Assembly (NCBI RefSeq): GCF_014652555.1
Contig: NZ_BMZA01000011.1
Location: 59,138 to 123,137, forward strand
Source: Novosphingobium colocasiae
GTDB taxonomy: Bacteria; Pseudomonadota; Alphaproteobacteria; Sphingomonadales; Sphingomonadaceae
Reading direction: 5' to 3'
Length of the DNA stretch: 64,000 bases
Shown: piece after piece, positions 7,358 through 19,737 of the stretch
How the letters are laid out: each line of letters starts with the position of its first letter
Position numbering within the stretch: the first letter of the stretch is position 1
The notes under the pieces: generated by a model
Databases searched by the model: none
Told to the model about the DNA's origin: nothing
What the model saw: only the letters and a program-made list of their open reading frames with translations
Position numbers and translations under genes: made by a program

Positions 7358-8190
7358 AACACCTCGCCCTTTGCAAAACCGTAACGCCGCAATGCTTTAG
7401 CGTAGGCGTCCGGTGCGTTCCCGGACCCGGTAAATAGCGCGAGGTCATCGCTCTGGCGAGCATATTCCTGTCCCGCTGTGAGACGGGCGATCTGGCGCGC
7501 GATCCCTGCCGCGCCGTGGACGAAGCGGACATCGGGCCCGAATGCCTGCGCCAGTTCCGGCTCCAGCAGCGGGAAGTGGGTGCAGGCGAGGACCACCGTG
7601 TCGATCCTGTCACCATCGGGCATCGAGCGCAGCGCTTCGGCGGCGCGGACCACGGCACCGGCATCGAACGGTTGGCCGCGCAGCTTCGCCTCCGCCGCTT
7701 CCACCAGTTCGGGCGCGCCGTGGCGCAGCAGGCGCTTGCCGGCGGCGAATTCGTGCTCCAGCCGATCGACATAGGCCTGGCGGATAGTTGCCTCGGTGCC
7801 GAGCAGGCCGATCACGCCGCTACGGGTCAGCGCCGCTGCCGGCTTGATAGCCGGGACGGTGCCGACGATAGGCACCTCCAGCACTTCGCGCACCATGCCC
7901 AGCGCGATGGTCGAGGCGGTGTTGCAGGCGATGCATACCAACCGGGGCCGATAGCGTTCGGTCAGCCGCCCCAGCAGCCCGGCAACCCGCGCGGCGATCT
8001 GCGCCTCGGTCTTGGCACCATAGGGCAGCCCGGCGGTGTCGGCGGCATAGAGGATCGGGGCATCGGGCAGAACCTTGCGCACTTCCTCCAGCACCGTGAA
8101 CCCGCCCACGCCCGAATCGAATAGCAGGATCGGTGCCGCCGGATCGACTGCGTGAGCGAGGGTTTGGGCGGGGTCGGGGGCGCTGGTCAT
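7354..8190 (-). CDS. murI: Glutamate racemase
   Basis: Converts L- to D-glutamate for peptidoglycan precursors in the cytoplasm. The 278-residue protein has LLFDSGVGGFTVL (residues ~22-34), LPYGAK (~55-60), the first catalytic cysteine C89 in ACNTAST and the second C203 in LACTHFPLLEPEL. ATG 8190 (MTSAPDPAQ) gives the usual family length; an upstream frame would add 20 unconserved residues. Its stop overlaps the start of the next minus-strand gene, and it is divergent from plsY. Confidence 0.93.
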   Translation of the reverse strand: MTSAPDPAQTLAHAVDPAAPILLFDSGVGGFTVLEEVRKVLPDAPILYAADTAGLPYGAKTEAQIAARVAGLLGRLTERYRPRLVCIACNTASTIALGMVREVLEVPIVGTVPAIKPAAALTRSGVIGLLGTEATIRQAYVDRLEHEFAAGKRLLRHGAPELVEAAEAKLRGQPFDAGAVVRAAEALRSMPDGDRIDTVVLACTHFPLLEPELAQAFGPDVRFVHGAAGIARQIARLTAGQEYARQSDDLALFTGSGNAPDAYAKALRRYGFAKGEVF

Positions 8191-8323
8191 GCTCGAAATC
8201 CTGAACTGTCCTTGCGTTAGCGGGGGCGGCGGGGCTTGGGCAACCATCATCGGCGAGGAAAGGCGCGGAGATGGCGGTAAACGTGCTTCGCGTCGCTGCA
8301 GGAAGCCGCTAAGGCCTTTGGCG

Positions 8324-8905
8324 ATGGACTGGATATTCGCCCTGATGGCCGGCTATGCGCTGGGTTCCGTGCCCTTCGGCATCATTCTTACCCGGATCGC
8401 CGGCGCGGGCGATCTGCGCACGATCGGCTCGGGCAATATCGGGGCCACCAATGTGCTGCGCACCGGGCGCAAGGGGCTCGCCGCCGCCACGCTGCTGCTC
8501 GATCTGGCCAAGGGCCTGGTCGCGGTGGTGCTGGCAGATGCGATCTGGCCCGGCCTTGGCGTCTATGGCGCGCTCGGTGCGGTGATCGGCCACTGCTACC
8601 CGGTGTGGCTCAAGTTTCGCGGCGGCAAGGGCGTGGCGACGCTGGCGGGGGTGTGCTTTGGCCTCGCCTGGCCGGTGGGGCTGGTCTACGCCGTATTGTG
8701 GATCGGCGTGCTGGCGATCAGCCGGATATCCTCGCTCGGCGGGATGAGCGCGGCGATCGGCGCGCCGCTGGCCGCCTTCGCCTTTGGCCTGCCGATCGAA
8801 GCAGTCGCGCTCACCATCCTCGCGGCGCTGGTCGTCTTCAAGCACCGTGAAAACATCGCCCGGCTGCGCAACGGTACGGAGCCGCGCATCGGCGGCAAGG
8901 GCTGA
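8324..8905 (+). CDS. plsY: Glycerol-3-phosphate acyltransferase (acyl-phosphate dependent)
   Basis: An integral membrane enzyme that transfers acyl groups from acyl-phosphate to sn-glycerol-3-phosphate, the first step of phospholipid synthesis. Its 193 residues contain the three PlsY motifs: GSVPFG and GSGNIGATNVLRTG (residues ~11-46), GHCYPVWLKFRGGKGVAT (~89-106), and KHRENIARLRNGTEP near the C-terminus. At least five hydrophobic segments are visible. ATG 8324 is the start that places the first membrane helix at the N-terminus. It is eight bases from dprA, so the two are probably co-transcribed, as in many Proteobacteria. Confidence 0.95.
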   Translation: MDWIFALMAGYALGSVPFGIILTRIAGAGDLRTIGSGNIGATNVLRTGRKGLAAATLLLDLAKGLVAVVLADAIWPGLGVYGALGAVIGHCYPVWLKFRGGKGVATLAGVCFGLAWPVGLVYAVLWIGVLAISRISSLGGMSAAIGAPLAAFAFGLPIEAVALTILAALVVFKHRENIARLRNGTEPRIGGKG

Positions 8906-8913
8906 AGCGGCTC

Positions 8914-10026
8914 ATGGGCAGCGGGGCAGCGGCAGACCTTTCGCAGGCGGAAGCCTTCGCCCGCATCCGCCTACTGCGCTCGCCGAACATCGGCCCGGTA
9001 TCGTACCGCCAGTTGCTGGCCCGGTTCGGTACCGCAATTGCCGCGCTCGATGCGCTGCCCGATCTGGCCGGGCGGGGTGGCAAGCCTTACCGGATCGCCG
9101 CCGAAGGCCGCGTGCACGATGAAATCGCGGCGCTGCGCAAGACCGGCGCGCGTTACCTGTTTCACGATTCGGCAGACTATCCGGCCCTGCTGCGCGGCGC
9201 GGAAGGCGCACCGCCGATCCTGACGATGCGGGGCGATCCGGCGCTGGCGGTACGGCCGTGCCTCGCCATGGTCGGCGCGCGCAACGCCTCGGCAGCGGCG
9301 GTGCGGCTGGCGCGCGATTTCGCGCACGCACTGGCGGCAGAGGGCTACACCGTGGTCTCGGGCCTGGCGCGGGGGATCGACGGCGCGGCGCACGAAGGTG
9401 CGCTGGCGGGCGGTGGCGGCACGATCGGCGTGATCGCCAGCGGGATCGACATCGCCTATCCCCCCGAACACGCCGCCCTGCAGGAGCGCGTGGCGCAGGA
9501 GGGCCTGCTGTTCGCCGAACAGCCCCCCGGAACCGAGCCGCTGGCCCGCCACTTCCCGGCGCGCAACCGCATCATCGCCGGGCTGGCGGCCGGAACGCTG
9601 GTGGTCGAGGCAGCGCCGCGCTCCGGATCGCTGATCACCGCAAGGCTGGCGGGGGAGATGGGGCGCGAAGTCATGGCGGTCCCCGGCAGCCCGCTCGATC
9701 CGCGCTCGCACGGCTGCAATCAGTTGATCCGTGACGGTGCCGTGCTGGTGCAGAGCCCGGCCGATGTGATCGAACTGCTGTGCGGGTTTGACGGCGTTCC
9801 GCGATCCACCTTCCGCGAGGAAGCGCCGCTCTGGGATGCGGCGGAAATGGAGGAGGCCGAACCGGCCGATATCGCCGCGTTGCTCACCACCGCCCCGGTA
9901 TCGGTGGACGAACTGATCCGCCAATCGGGCAGCGGCGCGGCGGCGGTGCAACTGGCCTTGCTGGAACTGGAACTGGCGGGCAGAGTGGTGCGCCATGCCG
10001 GGGGCAGGGTAAGCCTTTCGGGCTAG
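8914..10026 (+). CDS. dprA: DNA-processing protein DprA
   Basis: The 370-residue protein loads RecA on incoming single-stranded DNA during natural transformation. The Rossmann-like core has MVGARNAS (residues ~115-122), VVSGLARGIDGAAHEGAL (~147-164), IGVIASGIDIAYPPEH (~170-185) and FPARNRIIAGLA (~212-223), followed by ARSGSLITARLA and a C-terminal winged-helix-like DprA_WH region (residues ~300-370). An N-terminal helix-hairpin segment (LLRSPNIGPVSYRQLL) is also present. It follows plsY closely. Presence alone does not prove competence, since dprA is widespread. Confidence 0.93.
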   Translation: MGSGAAADLSQAEAFARIRLLRSPNIGPVSYRQLLARFGTAIAALDALPDLAGRGGKPYRIAAEGRVHDEIAALRKTGARYLFHDSADYPALLRGAEGAPPILTMRGDPALAVRPCLAMVGARNASAAAVRLARDFAHALAAEGYTVVSGLARGIDGAAHEGALAGGGGTIGVIASGIDIAYPPEHAALQERVAQEGLLFAEQPPGTEPLARHFPARNRIIAGLAAGTLVVEAAPRSGSLITARLAGEMGREVMAVPGSPLDPRSHGCNQLIRDGAVLVQSPADVIELLCGFDGVPRSTFREEAPLWDAAEMEEAEPADIAALLTTAPVSVDELIRQSGSGAAAVQLALLELELAGRVVRHAGGRVSLSG

Positions 10027-10048
10027 GGCAGCAGCAAAGGGGACGGGC

Positions 10049-10705
10049 ATGGAAGACAACGCACGGCAGATCGAGATCGGCCCGCTGATCACGGATTTCA
10101 TTGAACTGTTCGGCCGCTATGCGGGGATCGTGCTGGGCGCGGCGGCCGGTCTGGCCGTGGCCGGTGTCGGACTGGTCCTGATCTCGACCGATCGGGCCAC
10201 GCAATCGGTCACCAACATCGCGGCGTTCTTTGTGACTTTCGCCGTACTGCGCCACATCCTACGGGGGGAGAACCTGATCGAGGAGGAAGGCACGCTTGGC
10301 GCTTATTTCCGCTCATCGATCCTCAACGGGCTGGGGGTGCTGCTGGGGCTTGTCTTGCTGATCGTGCCCGGACTGTTCCTCATGTCATGCTGGTCGATGG
10401 CGGGTTGTCTCGTCCTGACCCGCAACCTGCGCGCGCGCGAAGCCTTGGGCGCGAGCTGGGAAGCGACGCGCAAATGCGGCTGGATGCTGGTTCTGGTCTA
10501 CACCCTGGCAATCCTCGCAGTGGTTCTTGCCGTAGTGGCACTTGGCGCTGTGGGAGGCGTCCTGTTCGGCACGGAATCGATCGCGCAGACGGTCATCACC
10601 GAATGCGTCGGCGATCTCGTCACGACCGTCTCGGCCGTACTTTCCGTCGCCATCTATCGCCAGTTGATCGGCTCCATGGGCCCATTGCGCACGATCTTCG
10701 CCTGA
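10049..10705 (+). CDS. Multi-pass membrane protein of unknown function
   Basis: A 218-residue hydrophobic protein with about five membrane segments (residues ~24-46, 51-71, 91-125, 145-175 and 185-210). The loop MSCWSMAGCLVLTRNLRAREALGASW resembles the glycerophosphodiester phosphodiesterase membrane-domain or DUF975-like permease-fold proteins, where an amphipathic EAL-x-S-W segment follows the third helix. No catalytic residues are evident. It lies 22 bases after dprA and may be in the same transcript. Function unknown. Confidence 0.7.
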   Translation: MEDNARQIEIGPLITDFIELFGRYAGIVLGAAAGLAVAGVGLVLISTDRATQSVTNIAAFFVTFAVLRHILRGENLIEEEGTLGAYFRSSILNGLGVLLGLVLLIVPGLFLMSCWSMAGCLVLTRNLRAREALGASWEATRKCGWMLVLVYTLAILAVVLAVVALGAVGGVLFGTESIAQTVITECVGDLVTTVSAVLSVAIYRQLIGSMGPLRTIFA

Positions 10706-10795
10706 GCCGATCCCTCTTGACGCCATCCGCCGCTACCGCCCACCCTGTGCGTATGTGTATGCGTGCGTGCACGCGAGAGGACAGATTTTACACCA

Positions 10796-13389
<2,594 letters not shown>

Positions 13390-13390
<1 letters not shown>

Positions 13391-13569
13391 TGAGCGACAA
13401 GGTCGCCAAGCACAAGCAGCCGTGGAAGTCCGACGAGCTGCAAAAGCTTCAGGCCCTTGCCGCCAAAGGCAAGGGGCTGAAGGAGATCGCCAAGGCGCTC
13501 AACCGCACCGAGGAATCCACCAAGGACGCGGCGCGCCAGCACGGGATGGCGATCGCCAAGGTCCGCTGA
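13390..13569 (+). CDS. Small conserved-looking protein, possible helix-turn-helix (59 aa)
   Basis: The ATG overlaps the topA stop by one base (TGATG), implying translational coupling. The 59 residues are Lys-rich and helical; KSDELQKLQALAAKGKGLKE followed by IAKALNRTEESTKDAARQHG has the spacing of a helix-turn-helix of the type found in small SANT/GcrA-like DNA-binding proteins. It may bind nucleic acid alongside topoisomerase I, but only the coupling and composition support this. Too short for routine gene finders, yet frame and coupling argue it is real. Confidence 0.65.
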
Positions 13570-13614
13570 GACGCCGCAGCACTATCGCGCCCTGGCACCA
13601 GCGGCCCGCGCCCG

Positions 13615-14301
13615 TCAGTGGTAGCGGCGCAGGAGACCGGCCAGCTTGCCCTGAACTTCCACCTCGTCAGCGCCGTAGAACTGCGGTTCGTAAGCGGCGT
13701 TGGCGGGGTCCAGACGAATCATGCCGTCTTCGCGGCGCAGGTATTTTAGCGTGGCTTCCTCGCCGCGCACCAGCGCTACGACGATTTCGCCGTCGCGGGC
13801 GGTGCTGGTGCGTTTCACGAGGGCGAAATCGCCGTCCAGAATGCCCGCTTCGATCATCGAATCGCCGGAAACTTCGAGCGCATAGTGTTCGCCCGAGCCA
13901 AGCAGCGCAGCGGGAACGGGCAAAGTGGACTGGCCTTCCAGCGCTTCGATCGGGACGCCGGCGGCGATGCGGCCGTGGAGCGGCAGTTCGATCACGTCGT
14001 TCGCGGGGGCGGGCGGGGCACCGGCAGGGGCACGCAATGCGGCGGGGGCCGTTGCGGCGACGGCGGGCGCGGGCCGCGGGTCCGCATCTTCGGGCTGGCG
14101 CAACACTTCGAGTGCGCGCGCGCGGTTGGGCAGGCGGCGGATGAAGCCGCGTTCTTCCAGCGCCGAAATCAGCCGGTGGACGCCGGACTTGCTCTTGAGA
14201 TCGAGCGCTTCCTTCATCTCTTCGAAACTGGGCGAGATGCCGCTGTCTTCAAGCCGGACCTGAATGAACCGGAGCAATTCGTGCTGCTTGCGCGTCAACA
14301 T
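13615..14301 (-). CDS. lexA: LexA repressor
   Basis: The SOS repressor and self-cleaving serine protease, 228 residues. The N-terminal winged helix (residues 1-65, [13 protein letters not shown]...[23 protein letters not shown]) binds the SOS box. A Pro/Ala-rich linker (71-101) precedes the S24 domain with cleavage site A114-G115, Ser148 in SGDSM and Lys186 in ATLKYL. ATG 14301 gives the conserved MLTRKQ start. A perfect GTTC-N7-GTTC box lies about 50 bp upstream, so it is autoregulated. It is convergent with topA and the small gene after it. Confidence 0.97.
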   Translation of the reverse strand: MLTRKQHELLRFIQVRLEDSGISPSFEEMKEALDLKSKSGVHRLISALEERGFIRRLPNRARALEVLRQPEDADPRPAPAVAATAPAALRAPAGAPPAPANDVIELPLHGRIAAGVPIEALEGQSTLPVPAALLGSGEHYALEVSGDSMIEAGILDGDFALVKRTSTARDGEIVVALVRGEEATLKYLRREDGMIRLDPANAAYEPQFYGADEVEVQGKLAGLLRRYH

Positions 14302-14349
14302 CTTCGCCGCCCTTCCTGGTACCGTTCGCCGCCATGTTCCATGTGGAGC

Positions 14350-14364
14350 GAACATTGCCAGAAC
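14350..14364 (-). promoter_or_regulatory. LexA box of lexA (GTTC-N7-GTTC)
   Basis: On the minus strand the sequence is GTTCTGGCAATGTTC, an exact match to the alphaproteobacterial SOS box, 49 bp upstream of the lexA ATG. It supports negative autoregulation. Confidence 0.9.
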
Positions 14365-14388
14365 AATTAGGCAACGAACAAGCTAAGG

Positions 14389-15608
14389 TCAAGCAATACC
14401 GCCATTTTGAAGCAGGAATATCCTGACCGGGTCTCCGACGAGGATGGCGGGGGCATGCGCCGGGCGATCGATCAGCGCATTGCTGGCCGAGAGCGCGGCC
14501 AGCGCGCCGCTGTCCTGGACGTTGACCGGGGTGGCGCTGTCCCCGTCCCAGACCGCACGAACAAATTCGCGGCGGCTGCCGGTTGCCGGCATCGGCGCGG
14601 CGGCGCGGGTGGCGATCGTGCGCGGCAGCGGTTGCGCCGCCCCCATCAGCTTGCGCAGTAGCGGCAGCAGGAACAGGTAGCCGGTGACGAAGCCGGACAC
14701 CGGGTTGCCCGGCAGGCCCACCACAAGCTGCCGATGCCCGCCCACCGCGCGTTCGGCGACAAGGATCGGCTTGCCCGGCTTGATGCCGACCCGCCAGAAA
14801 CCGAGCGTTGCGCCCCAGGCTTCAAGCGCGGGGCGGATAAGGTCGTGATCGCCCACTGAAGCACCGCCGCTGGTGACGATGACATCGACGTCCGCCGCCG
14901 CCTCGAACGCCGCGATCAGCGTATCAAGCCGGTCGGGGACCGGGCCGAGCCGCCGCGTGTCGACCGGCAGCGAGCGCACCAGCGCATCGAGCATCGGCCC
15001 GTTGCTGGCGGGGATCTGGTGGCGGGCGCAGCTTTCCGGATCGACGGCCAGTTCGTCCCCGCTATCGACGATGGCCAGCGTCGGCCGGCGCGTCACCGGG
15101 ATGTGGCGGTGTCCGGCCGACAGCGCGAGCGCGATCTGGGCCGGGCCGACCGGCGTGCCGGCGTCCAGCACCGCGTCACCGGCGCAGAAGTCCATCCCGC
15201 AGCGGCGGATATGGCGATGCGGGGGGTCCGGCGGCGTCCCGGTCAGGCGGACGGTCTCGTCCTCGCGCGAAAGGTCTTCCTGGAGGACCACAGCGCCCGC
15301 GCCTTCCGGGATCAGCGCACCGGTTGATATGCGCACCGCCTGTCCGGGTTCGACGCTGTGCGGAAAGGGGTGGCCGGCGGCGCTTTCGCCGATCACACGC
15401 CATGGGCCTGCCATGTCGTGCCGGGTTACCGCATAGCCGTCCATGGCAGACAGGTCGGCGGCAGGCTGGGTCCGGCGCGCCAGCAGCGGTTCGGCGAGGA
15501 ACCGGCCGAGCGCGCTGTCGACATCCACCCGCTCGATCTGCAGCGGCGCGGCCAGCGCCAGCAGGCGGGCTTGCGCCTCCTCCAGCGCCAGCAGCGGCGA
15601 TCGCGCCA

Positions 15609-15609
<1 letters not shown>
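14389..15609 (-). CDS. moeA: Molybdopterin molybdenumtransferase MoeA
   Basis: A 406-residue enzyme inserting molybdate into adenylylated molybdopterin to make Mo cofactor. Conserved MoeA features are visible: SAMDGYAV (residues ~54-61), the ISTGALIPEGA segment (~94-104), the MoCF-binding domain with VTSGGASVGDHD (~244-255), GIKPGKP (~276-282) and GLPGNPVS (~302-309). The start ATG overlaps the moaC stop by one base (TGATG), so moaC and moeA are coupled. It ends the minus-strand run that begins with trp genes. Confidence 0.94.
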
Positions 15610-16087
<478 letters not shown>

Positions 16088-16091
<4 letters not shown>

Positions 16092-16543
16092 GCCTGGCGA
16101 CTCTCGGCCGAGGCATCGAGCGCGGCGCGCAAGTGGGCAATGCGCTGCGGATAATAGCCGCGCAGGAACTCTTCGAGCCCTTCGGGTGCTGGGTTGGGCA
16201 GCCAGGCGGTCCAAGTGAAGGTGCAGCGATCGGGGCCTGCCGCATCCAGCTTCATCCGGCCGCGCACGCCGATGAGGATCGTCCTGGCGCAATCGGTCAT
16301 CAGGTATTCGAGCATGTGGGCATCGGGATCGAGCGCTTCCAGACGCTCCACCGCGTGCCAGTCGCCCAGCGTCACCCGCCGTTCGCTGCCGATGCCGTCA
16401 CCGATCACCTCGCACGCGGTCACCAGCGGGTGCCAGCGGCCGAGCGCACCAAAGGTACCGATCAGCGCCCAGGCATCAGCAATCGGCCAGTCGATCGGCT
16501 CGACCACGGTGATATCCGGGGCGCGGGAGGCGGGCGCGCTCAT
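16088..16543 (-). CDS. SRPBCC-fold (polyketide cyclase/START-like) protein
   Basis: A 151-residue protein with the helix-grip pattern of the SRPBCC superfamily: a first strand plus [29 protein letters not shown] (N-terminal), strands CEVIGDG..RRVTLGD, and a long C-terminal helix ([20 protein letters not shown]). These proteins bind small hydrophobic ligands; MxaD-like members are often in unrelated operons. It overlaps both trpC (16540-16543) and moaC (16088-16091) by four bases, so it is translated as part of the trp/moa run. Ligand unknown. Confidence 0.75.
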
Positions 16544-17349
16544 GCCCCGGTCAGCAGCCGGCGGGTGGCAGCTTCGACATCGGCTTCGCGCATCAGGCCT
16601 TCGCCGACCAGGAACGTGCGCGCGCCGCAGGCGGACAGGCGGACCAGATCAGCGTGGGAATTGATCCCGCTTTCGCTGACCAGCAGCGTGCCTTCGGGAG
16701 CCAGCGGGGCCAGCCGCTCGGTCGTGCCGATATCGGTAACGAAGCGCTTGAGATCACGGTTGTTGACTCCGATCAGCCGGGATTTGAGGCGCGCGGCCCG
16801 CTCCATCTCGGCTTCATTGTGGACTTCCACGAGGCAGTCCATGCCGCGTTCGAGCGCCGCCGCTTCGATCTCGGCCATTTGCGCATCGTCGAGAGCGGCG
16901 ACGATGATGAGAATCGCATCGGCCCCGATCGCGCGCGCTTCGGCGACCTGCCAGGGATCGATCATGAAGTCCTTGCGGATCACCGGCAGCGAACAGGCGG
17001 CGCGGGCATCCATCAGGAAATCTTCGTGCCCCTGGAAATAGGGCGCATCGGTGAGGACAGAGAGGCAGGTCGCTCCGCCGTGCTGATAAGCAACGGCATG
17101 TTCGGCAGGCCGGAAATCTGGGCGGATCAGCCCCTTGGACGGCGAAGCCTTCTTGATTTCGGCGATCAGCGCGTAACCGTCGCCCGCCGCGCGGCGCAGC
17201 GCCGTTTCGAACCCGCGCGGGGCATCGTGCCGGGCGGCTTCCGCATCCAGATCGGCGATGGTGGCCAGCCCCATCCGGGCGGTCACTTCGGCGCGCTTGG
17301 TTTCGCAGATTTCGGTGAGCTTGTCGGTCATCGTCAGGGTTCCGGTCAT
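16540..17349 (-). CDS. trpC: Indole-3-glycerol phosphate synthase
   Basis: Converts carboxyphenylamino-deoxyribulose phosphate to indole-3-glycerol phosphate. The 269-residue TIM barrel has [12 protein letters not shown] (residues ~61-72), KDFMIDPWQ (~121-129), the DCLVEVHNE segment, [11 protein letters not shown] (~191-201) and LVSESGI (~220-226). ATG 17349 overlaps the trpD stop (ATGA); a second ATG six codons in (17331) is also plausible. A stand-alone TrpC not fused to TrpF is usual in alphaproteobacteria. Confidence 0.95.
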   Translation of the reverse strand: MTGTLTMTDKLTEICETKRAEVTARMGLATIADLDAEAARHDAPRGFETALRRAAGDGYALIAEIKKASPSKGLIRPDFRPAEHAVAYQHGGATCLSVLTDAPYFQGHEDFLMDARAACSLPVIRKDFMIDPWQVAEARAIGADAILIIVAALDDAQMAEIEAAALERGMDCLVEVHNEAEMERAARLKSRLIGVNNRDLKRFVTDIGTTERLAPLAPEGTLLVSESGINSHADLVRLSACGARTFLVGEGLMREADVEAATRRLLTGA

Positions 17350-18347
17350 GCGGTCGCGCGCGTCGTCGCGATCCAGCAGTCGAGCAGGGTATTGGCAAGT
17401 CCCTTGTCGATCGCTTCGGCCGCTTCCTCAACCCCTTCCGCCCAGCTTTCGGCGGCTCCGGCCACCATCAGCGCGGCGGCGGCGTTGAACAGCACGGCGT
17501 CACGGTAGGGGCCATGTTCGCCCAGCAGCAGGCGGCGCAGCGCGGCGGCGTTCCAGGCGGGATCGCCGCCCCGGATCGCCTCCACCGGATGAAACGGCAG
17601 GCCGGCGTCCGCCGGGGTGACGCGGCGCAACGACAGTTCGCGCCCGCGCACTTCGGTCATTTCGTTGCCGCCGGCGAGGCTCAGCTCGTCCAGCCCTTCG
17701 TCCCCCGATACCACCATCGCATGGTCGGTCCCCAGCCGCGCCAGGGCATCGGCATAGATCGGGACATAGGCCGGGCGGGCGATGCCGACCAACTGGCGGC
17801 GCACTCCGGCGGGATTGGCGAGGGGGCCCATGAGGTTGAAGATCGTGCGCCGGCCGATCGCCCTGCGCACCGGCATCAGCCGCCCCATCGCCGGGTGATG
17901 CCGGGCCGCGAACAGGAAGCAGATGCCGAGATCGCCCAGCGTCGCTTCCGCCGTTTCGGCGGCGCGATCGAGGTTCAGGCCCAGCGCTTCGAGGGTATCG
18001 GCCGCGCCCGCCTTGGAACTGGCGGCGCGGTTGCCGTGCTTGGCGACGGGCACCTCGCATGCCGCGACGACCAGGCTGACGGCGGTGGAGACGTTCAGCG
18101 TATGGTGGCCATCGCCGCCGGTGCCGCACACGTCGATCGCGCCCGACGGTGCGGTGATCGGGATCATCCGCGCGCGCATGGCCCGCGCCGCGCCGGCGAT
18201 TTCGCCCGCCGTCTCTCCCCGGTCGGACAGGCCGATCAGGAACGATTTGATCGATTCTTCGCCCACCTTGCCGTCAAGGATCGCGCCGAACAGGAATTCG
18301 GCCTCGTCCTCTTCCAGCGGGTGCAGCGGATCGGGCAGCACCGTCAT
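17346..18347 (-). CDS. trpD: Anthranilate phosphoribosyltransferase
   Basis: Transfers phosphoribose from PRPP to anthranilate. The 333-residue protein contains [15 protein letters not shown] (residues ~74-88), [17 protein letters not shown] (~100-116), [11 protein letters not shown] (~143-153) and the [12 protein letters not shown] motif (~169-180). ATG 18347 overlaps the trpG stop by four bases. Part of the trpE...trpC run. Confidence 0.95.
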   Translation of the reverse strand: MTVLPDPLHPLEEDEAEFLFGAILDGKVGEESIKSFLIGLSDRGETAGEIAGAARAMRARMIPITAPSGAIDVCGTGGDGHHTLNVSTAVSLVVAACEVPVAKHGNRAASSKAGAADTLEALGLNLDRAAETAEATLGDLGICFLFAARHHPAMGRLMPVRRAIGRRTIFNLMGPLANPAGVRRQLVGIARPAYVPIYADALARLGTDHAMVVSGDEGLDELSLAGGNEMTEVRGRELSLRRVTPADAGLPFHPVEAIRGGDPAWNAAALRRLLLGEHGPYRDAVLFNAAAALMVAGAAESWAEGVEEAAEAIDKGLANTLLDCWIATTRATA

Positions 18348-18940
18348 GCGCGCAGCCGTTCGGGCAGCCTCGCATCGATGCCGCACAGCGTCAGCCAGTT
18401 GGCCAGCATAGCGTGGCCGTGCTCGGTGGCGATGCTTTCCGGGTGGAACTGGACGCCGTGGATCGGCAGGCTGGCGTGACGAAAGCCCATCACATGGCCA
18501 TCGTCCGACCGGGCGTTGACCACCAGCGCATCGGGAATATCCTCGACGATCAGCGAGTGATAGCGGGTGGCAGTGAAGGGGGAGGGCAGCCCCGCGAACA
18601 CGCCGGTGCTGTCATGCGTGACCGGGCTGGTCTTGCCGTGCATCAGCCCGCCGCGCACCACCTTGCCGCCGAAATGCTGGCCGATCGACTGGTGGCCCAG
18701 GCACACGCCCAGCAAAGGCTTGCCCGCATCCGCCGCCGCGCCGACCAAGTCAAGGCTGATCCCGGCTTCGTTCGGCGTGCACGGCCCGGGCGAAAGCAGG
18801 AAGCCTTGCGCCCCGCTGGCAATCGCCTGCGCGGCCGAAAGCGCATCGTTGCGCACCACTTCCACCTCGGCCCCCAGTTCCATCACGTAATGGACGAGGT
18901 TCCAGGTGAAGCTGTCGTAATTGTCGATGACGAGGATCAT
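18344..18940 (-). CDS. trpG: Anthranilate synthase glutaminase component
   Basis: A class I glutamine amidotransferase supplying ammonia to TrpE. The 198 residues show [30 protein letters not shown] (residues ~49-60), the nucleophile in [11 protein letters not shown] (Cys ~80) and the His/Glu pair in [13 protein letters not shown] (~167-179). It overlaps the DUF2233 gene upstream (18937-18940) and trpD downstream, so it lies inside a continuous coupled unit rather than beside trpE directly. Confidence 0.95.
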   Translation of the reverse strand: MILVIDNYDSFTWNLVHYVMELGAEVEVVRNDALSAAQAIASGAQGFLLSPGPCTPNEAGISLDLVGAAADAGKPLLGVCLGHQSIGQHFGGKVVRGGLMHGKTSPVTHDSTGVFAGLPSPFTATRYHSLIVEDIPDALVVNARSDDGHVMGFRHASLPIHGVQFHPESIATEHGHAMLANWLTLCGIDARLPERLRA

Positions 18941-19737
18941 GGGACGCCTTTCGTCGCTTTCTCGACTACGATCAAGGGGCCGAGTGGAAACTGGGCATCC
19001 AGGCGCCCTGTCGCTGGGTCCCAGAGCGAAGACACCGTGCCGTCAAGAAACAGCGCATTGGGCGTCTTGCAGTGATCGCGCATCATTCTTGCCAGTAGTC
19101 CGAAAGAAACCGGCTCGTCCGAGATGACGAAGTGGGCCTGGCCACGGTCATCCACCCCAACGGCGTTGCGGATCTTTTCGGAGGTACCTGACTGAGAGAT
19201 ATGAGGATTGAACTTCCCGTCGATGAGCAGCATGGGGCCTGATTGCGTTCCGAGTTCCGGACGCTTTGAGACCTGCTTCGTGAAGTCATCGCTCGACAGT
19301 ACCGCCCACGGCCCTTTCGTAGCGCCGTAGAAAACGCCATTTGGCTTCAGATAAAAATTGCCCTTCCCATCGCGCCGGTTAATTTGGTGCAGCCGGTTTT
19401 TGTTCTCTACATAGTATCCGATAGGCTGGCTGGATGTATCGTACATACCGCCATTAACGGCGAAAGCTACGCGGTCGGGTTTTATATCCCGGGAAAGCGG
19501 AGCAAATCCGCGATAGATAACCCCGTTTTTACCGGTTATTCTGGTGGTTATGATATGTCGGCCCGGTTTGGCGACGCACTGGGTGAACCGCCTGTTTTCG
19601 AACAGAACCGCGCTGCATGCGGGAGTGGCGGGAAGCCGTGCAGAAGACGCGCGAGGGACCCAATGAAAATATCCGTAGCCGAGTGAAATTACTCCGACGC
19701 TCAATCCAAGCGCCAGTGCTTTCCTCACTGCCCGAAC
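18937..19737 (-). CDS. DUF2233/phosphodiester glycosidase-like protein inside the trp operon
   Basis: About 266 residues from GTG 19737, with a signal-anchor (residues ~7-24) followed by an exported domain. [45 protein letters not shown] and ALFLDG are the recurring motifs of the DUF2233 / NAGPA phosphodiester glycosidase fold, which removes sugar phosphodiesters outside the cytoplasm. The start overlaps the trpE stop region and its end overlaps trpG by four bases, so it is co-translated with the anthranilate synthase genes. Its codons are visibly less GC-rich than the flanking trp genes, suggesting a later insertion. Start is uncertain because longer frames exist. Confidence 0.75.
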   Translation of the reverse strand, partial: VRAVRKALALGLSVGVISLGYGYFHWVPRASSARLPATPACSAVLFENRRFTQCVAKPGRHIITTRITGKNGVIYRGFAPLSRDIKPDRVAFAVNGGMYDTSSQPIGYYVENKNRLHQINRRDGKGNFYLKPNGVFYGATKGPWAVLSSDDFTKQVSKRPELGTQSGPMLLIDGKFNPHISQSGTSEKIRNAVGVDDRGQAHFVISDEPVSFGLLARMMRDHCKTPNALFLDGTVSSLWDPATGRLDAQFPLGPLIVVEKATKGVP

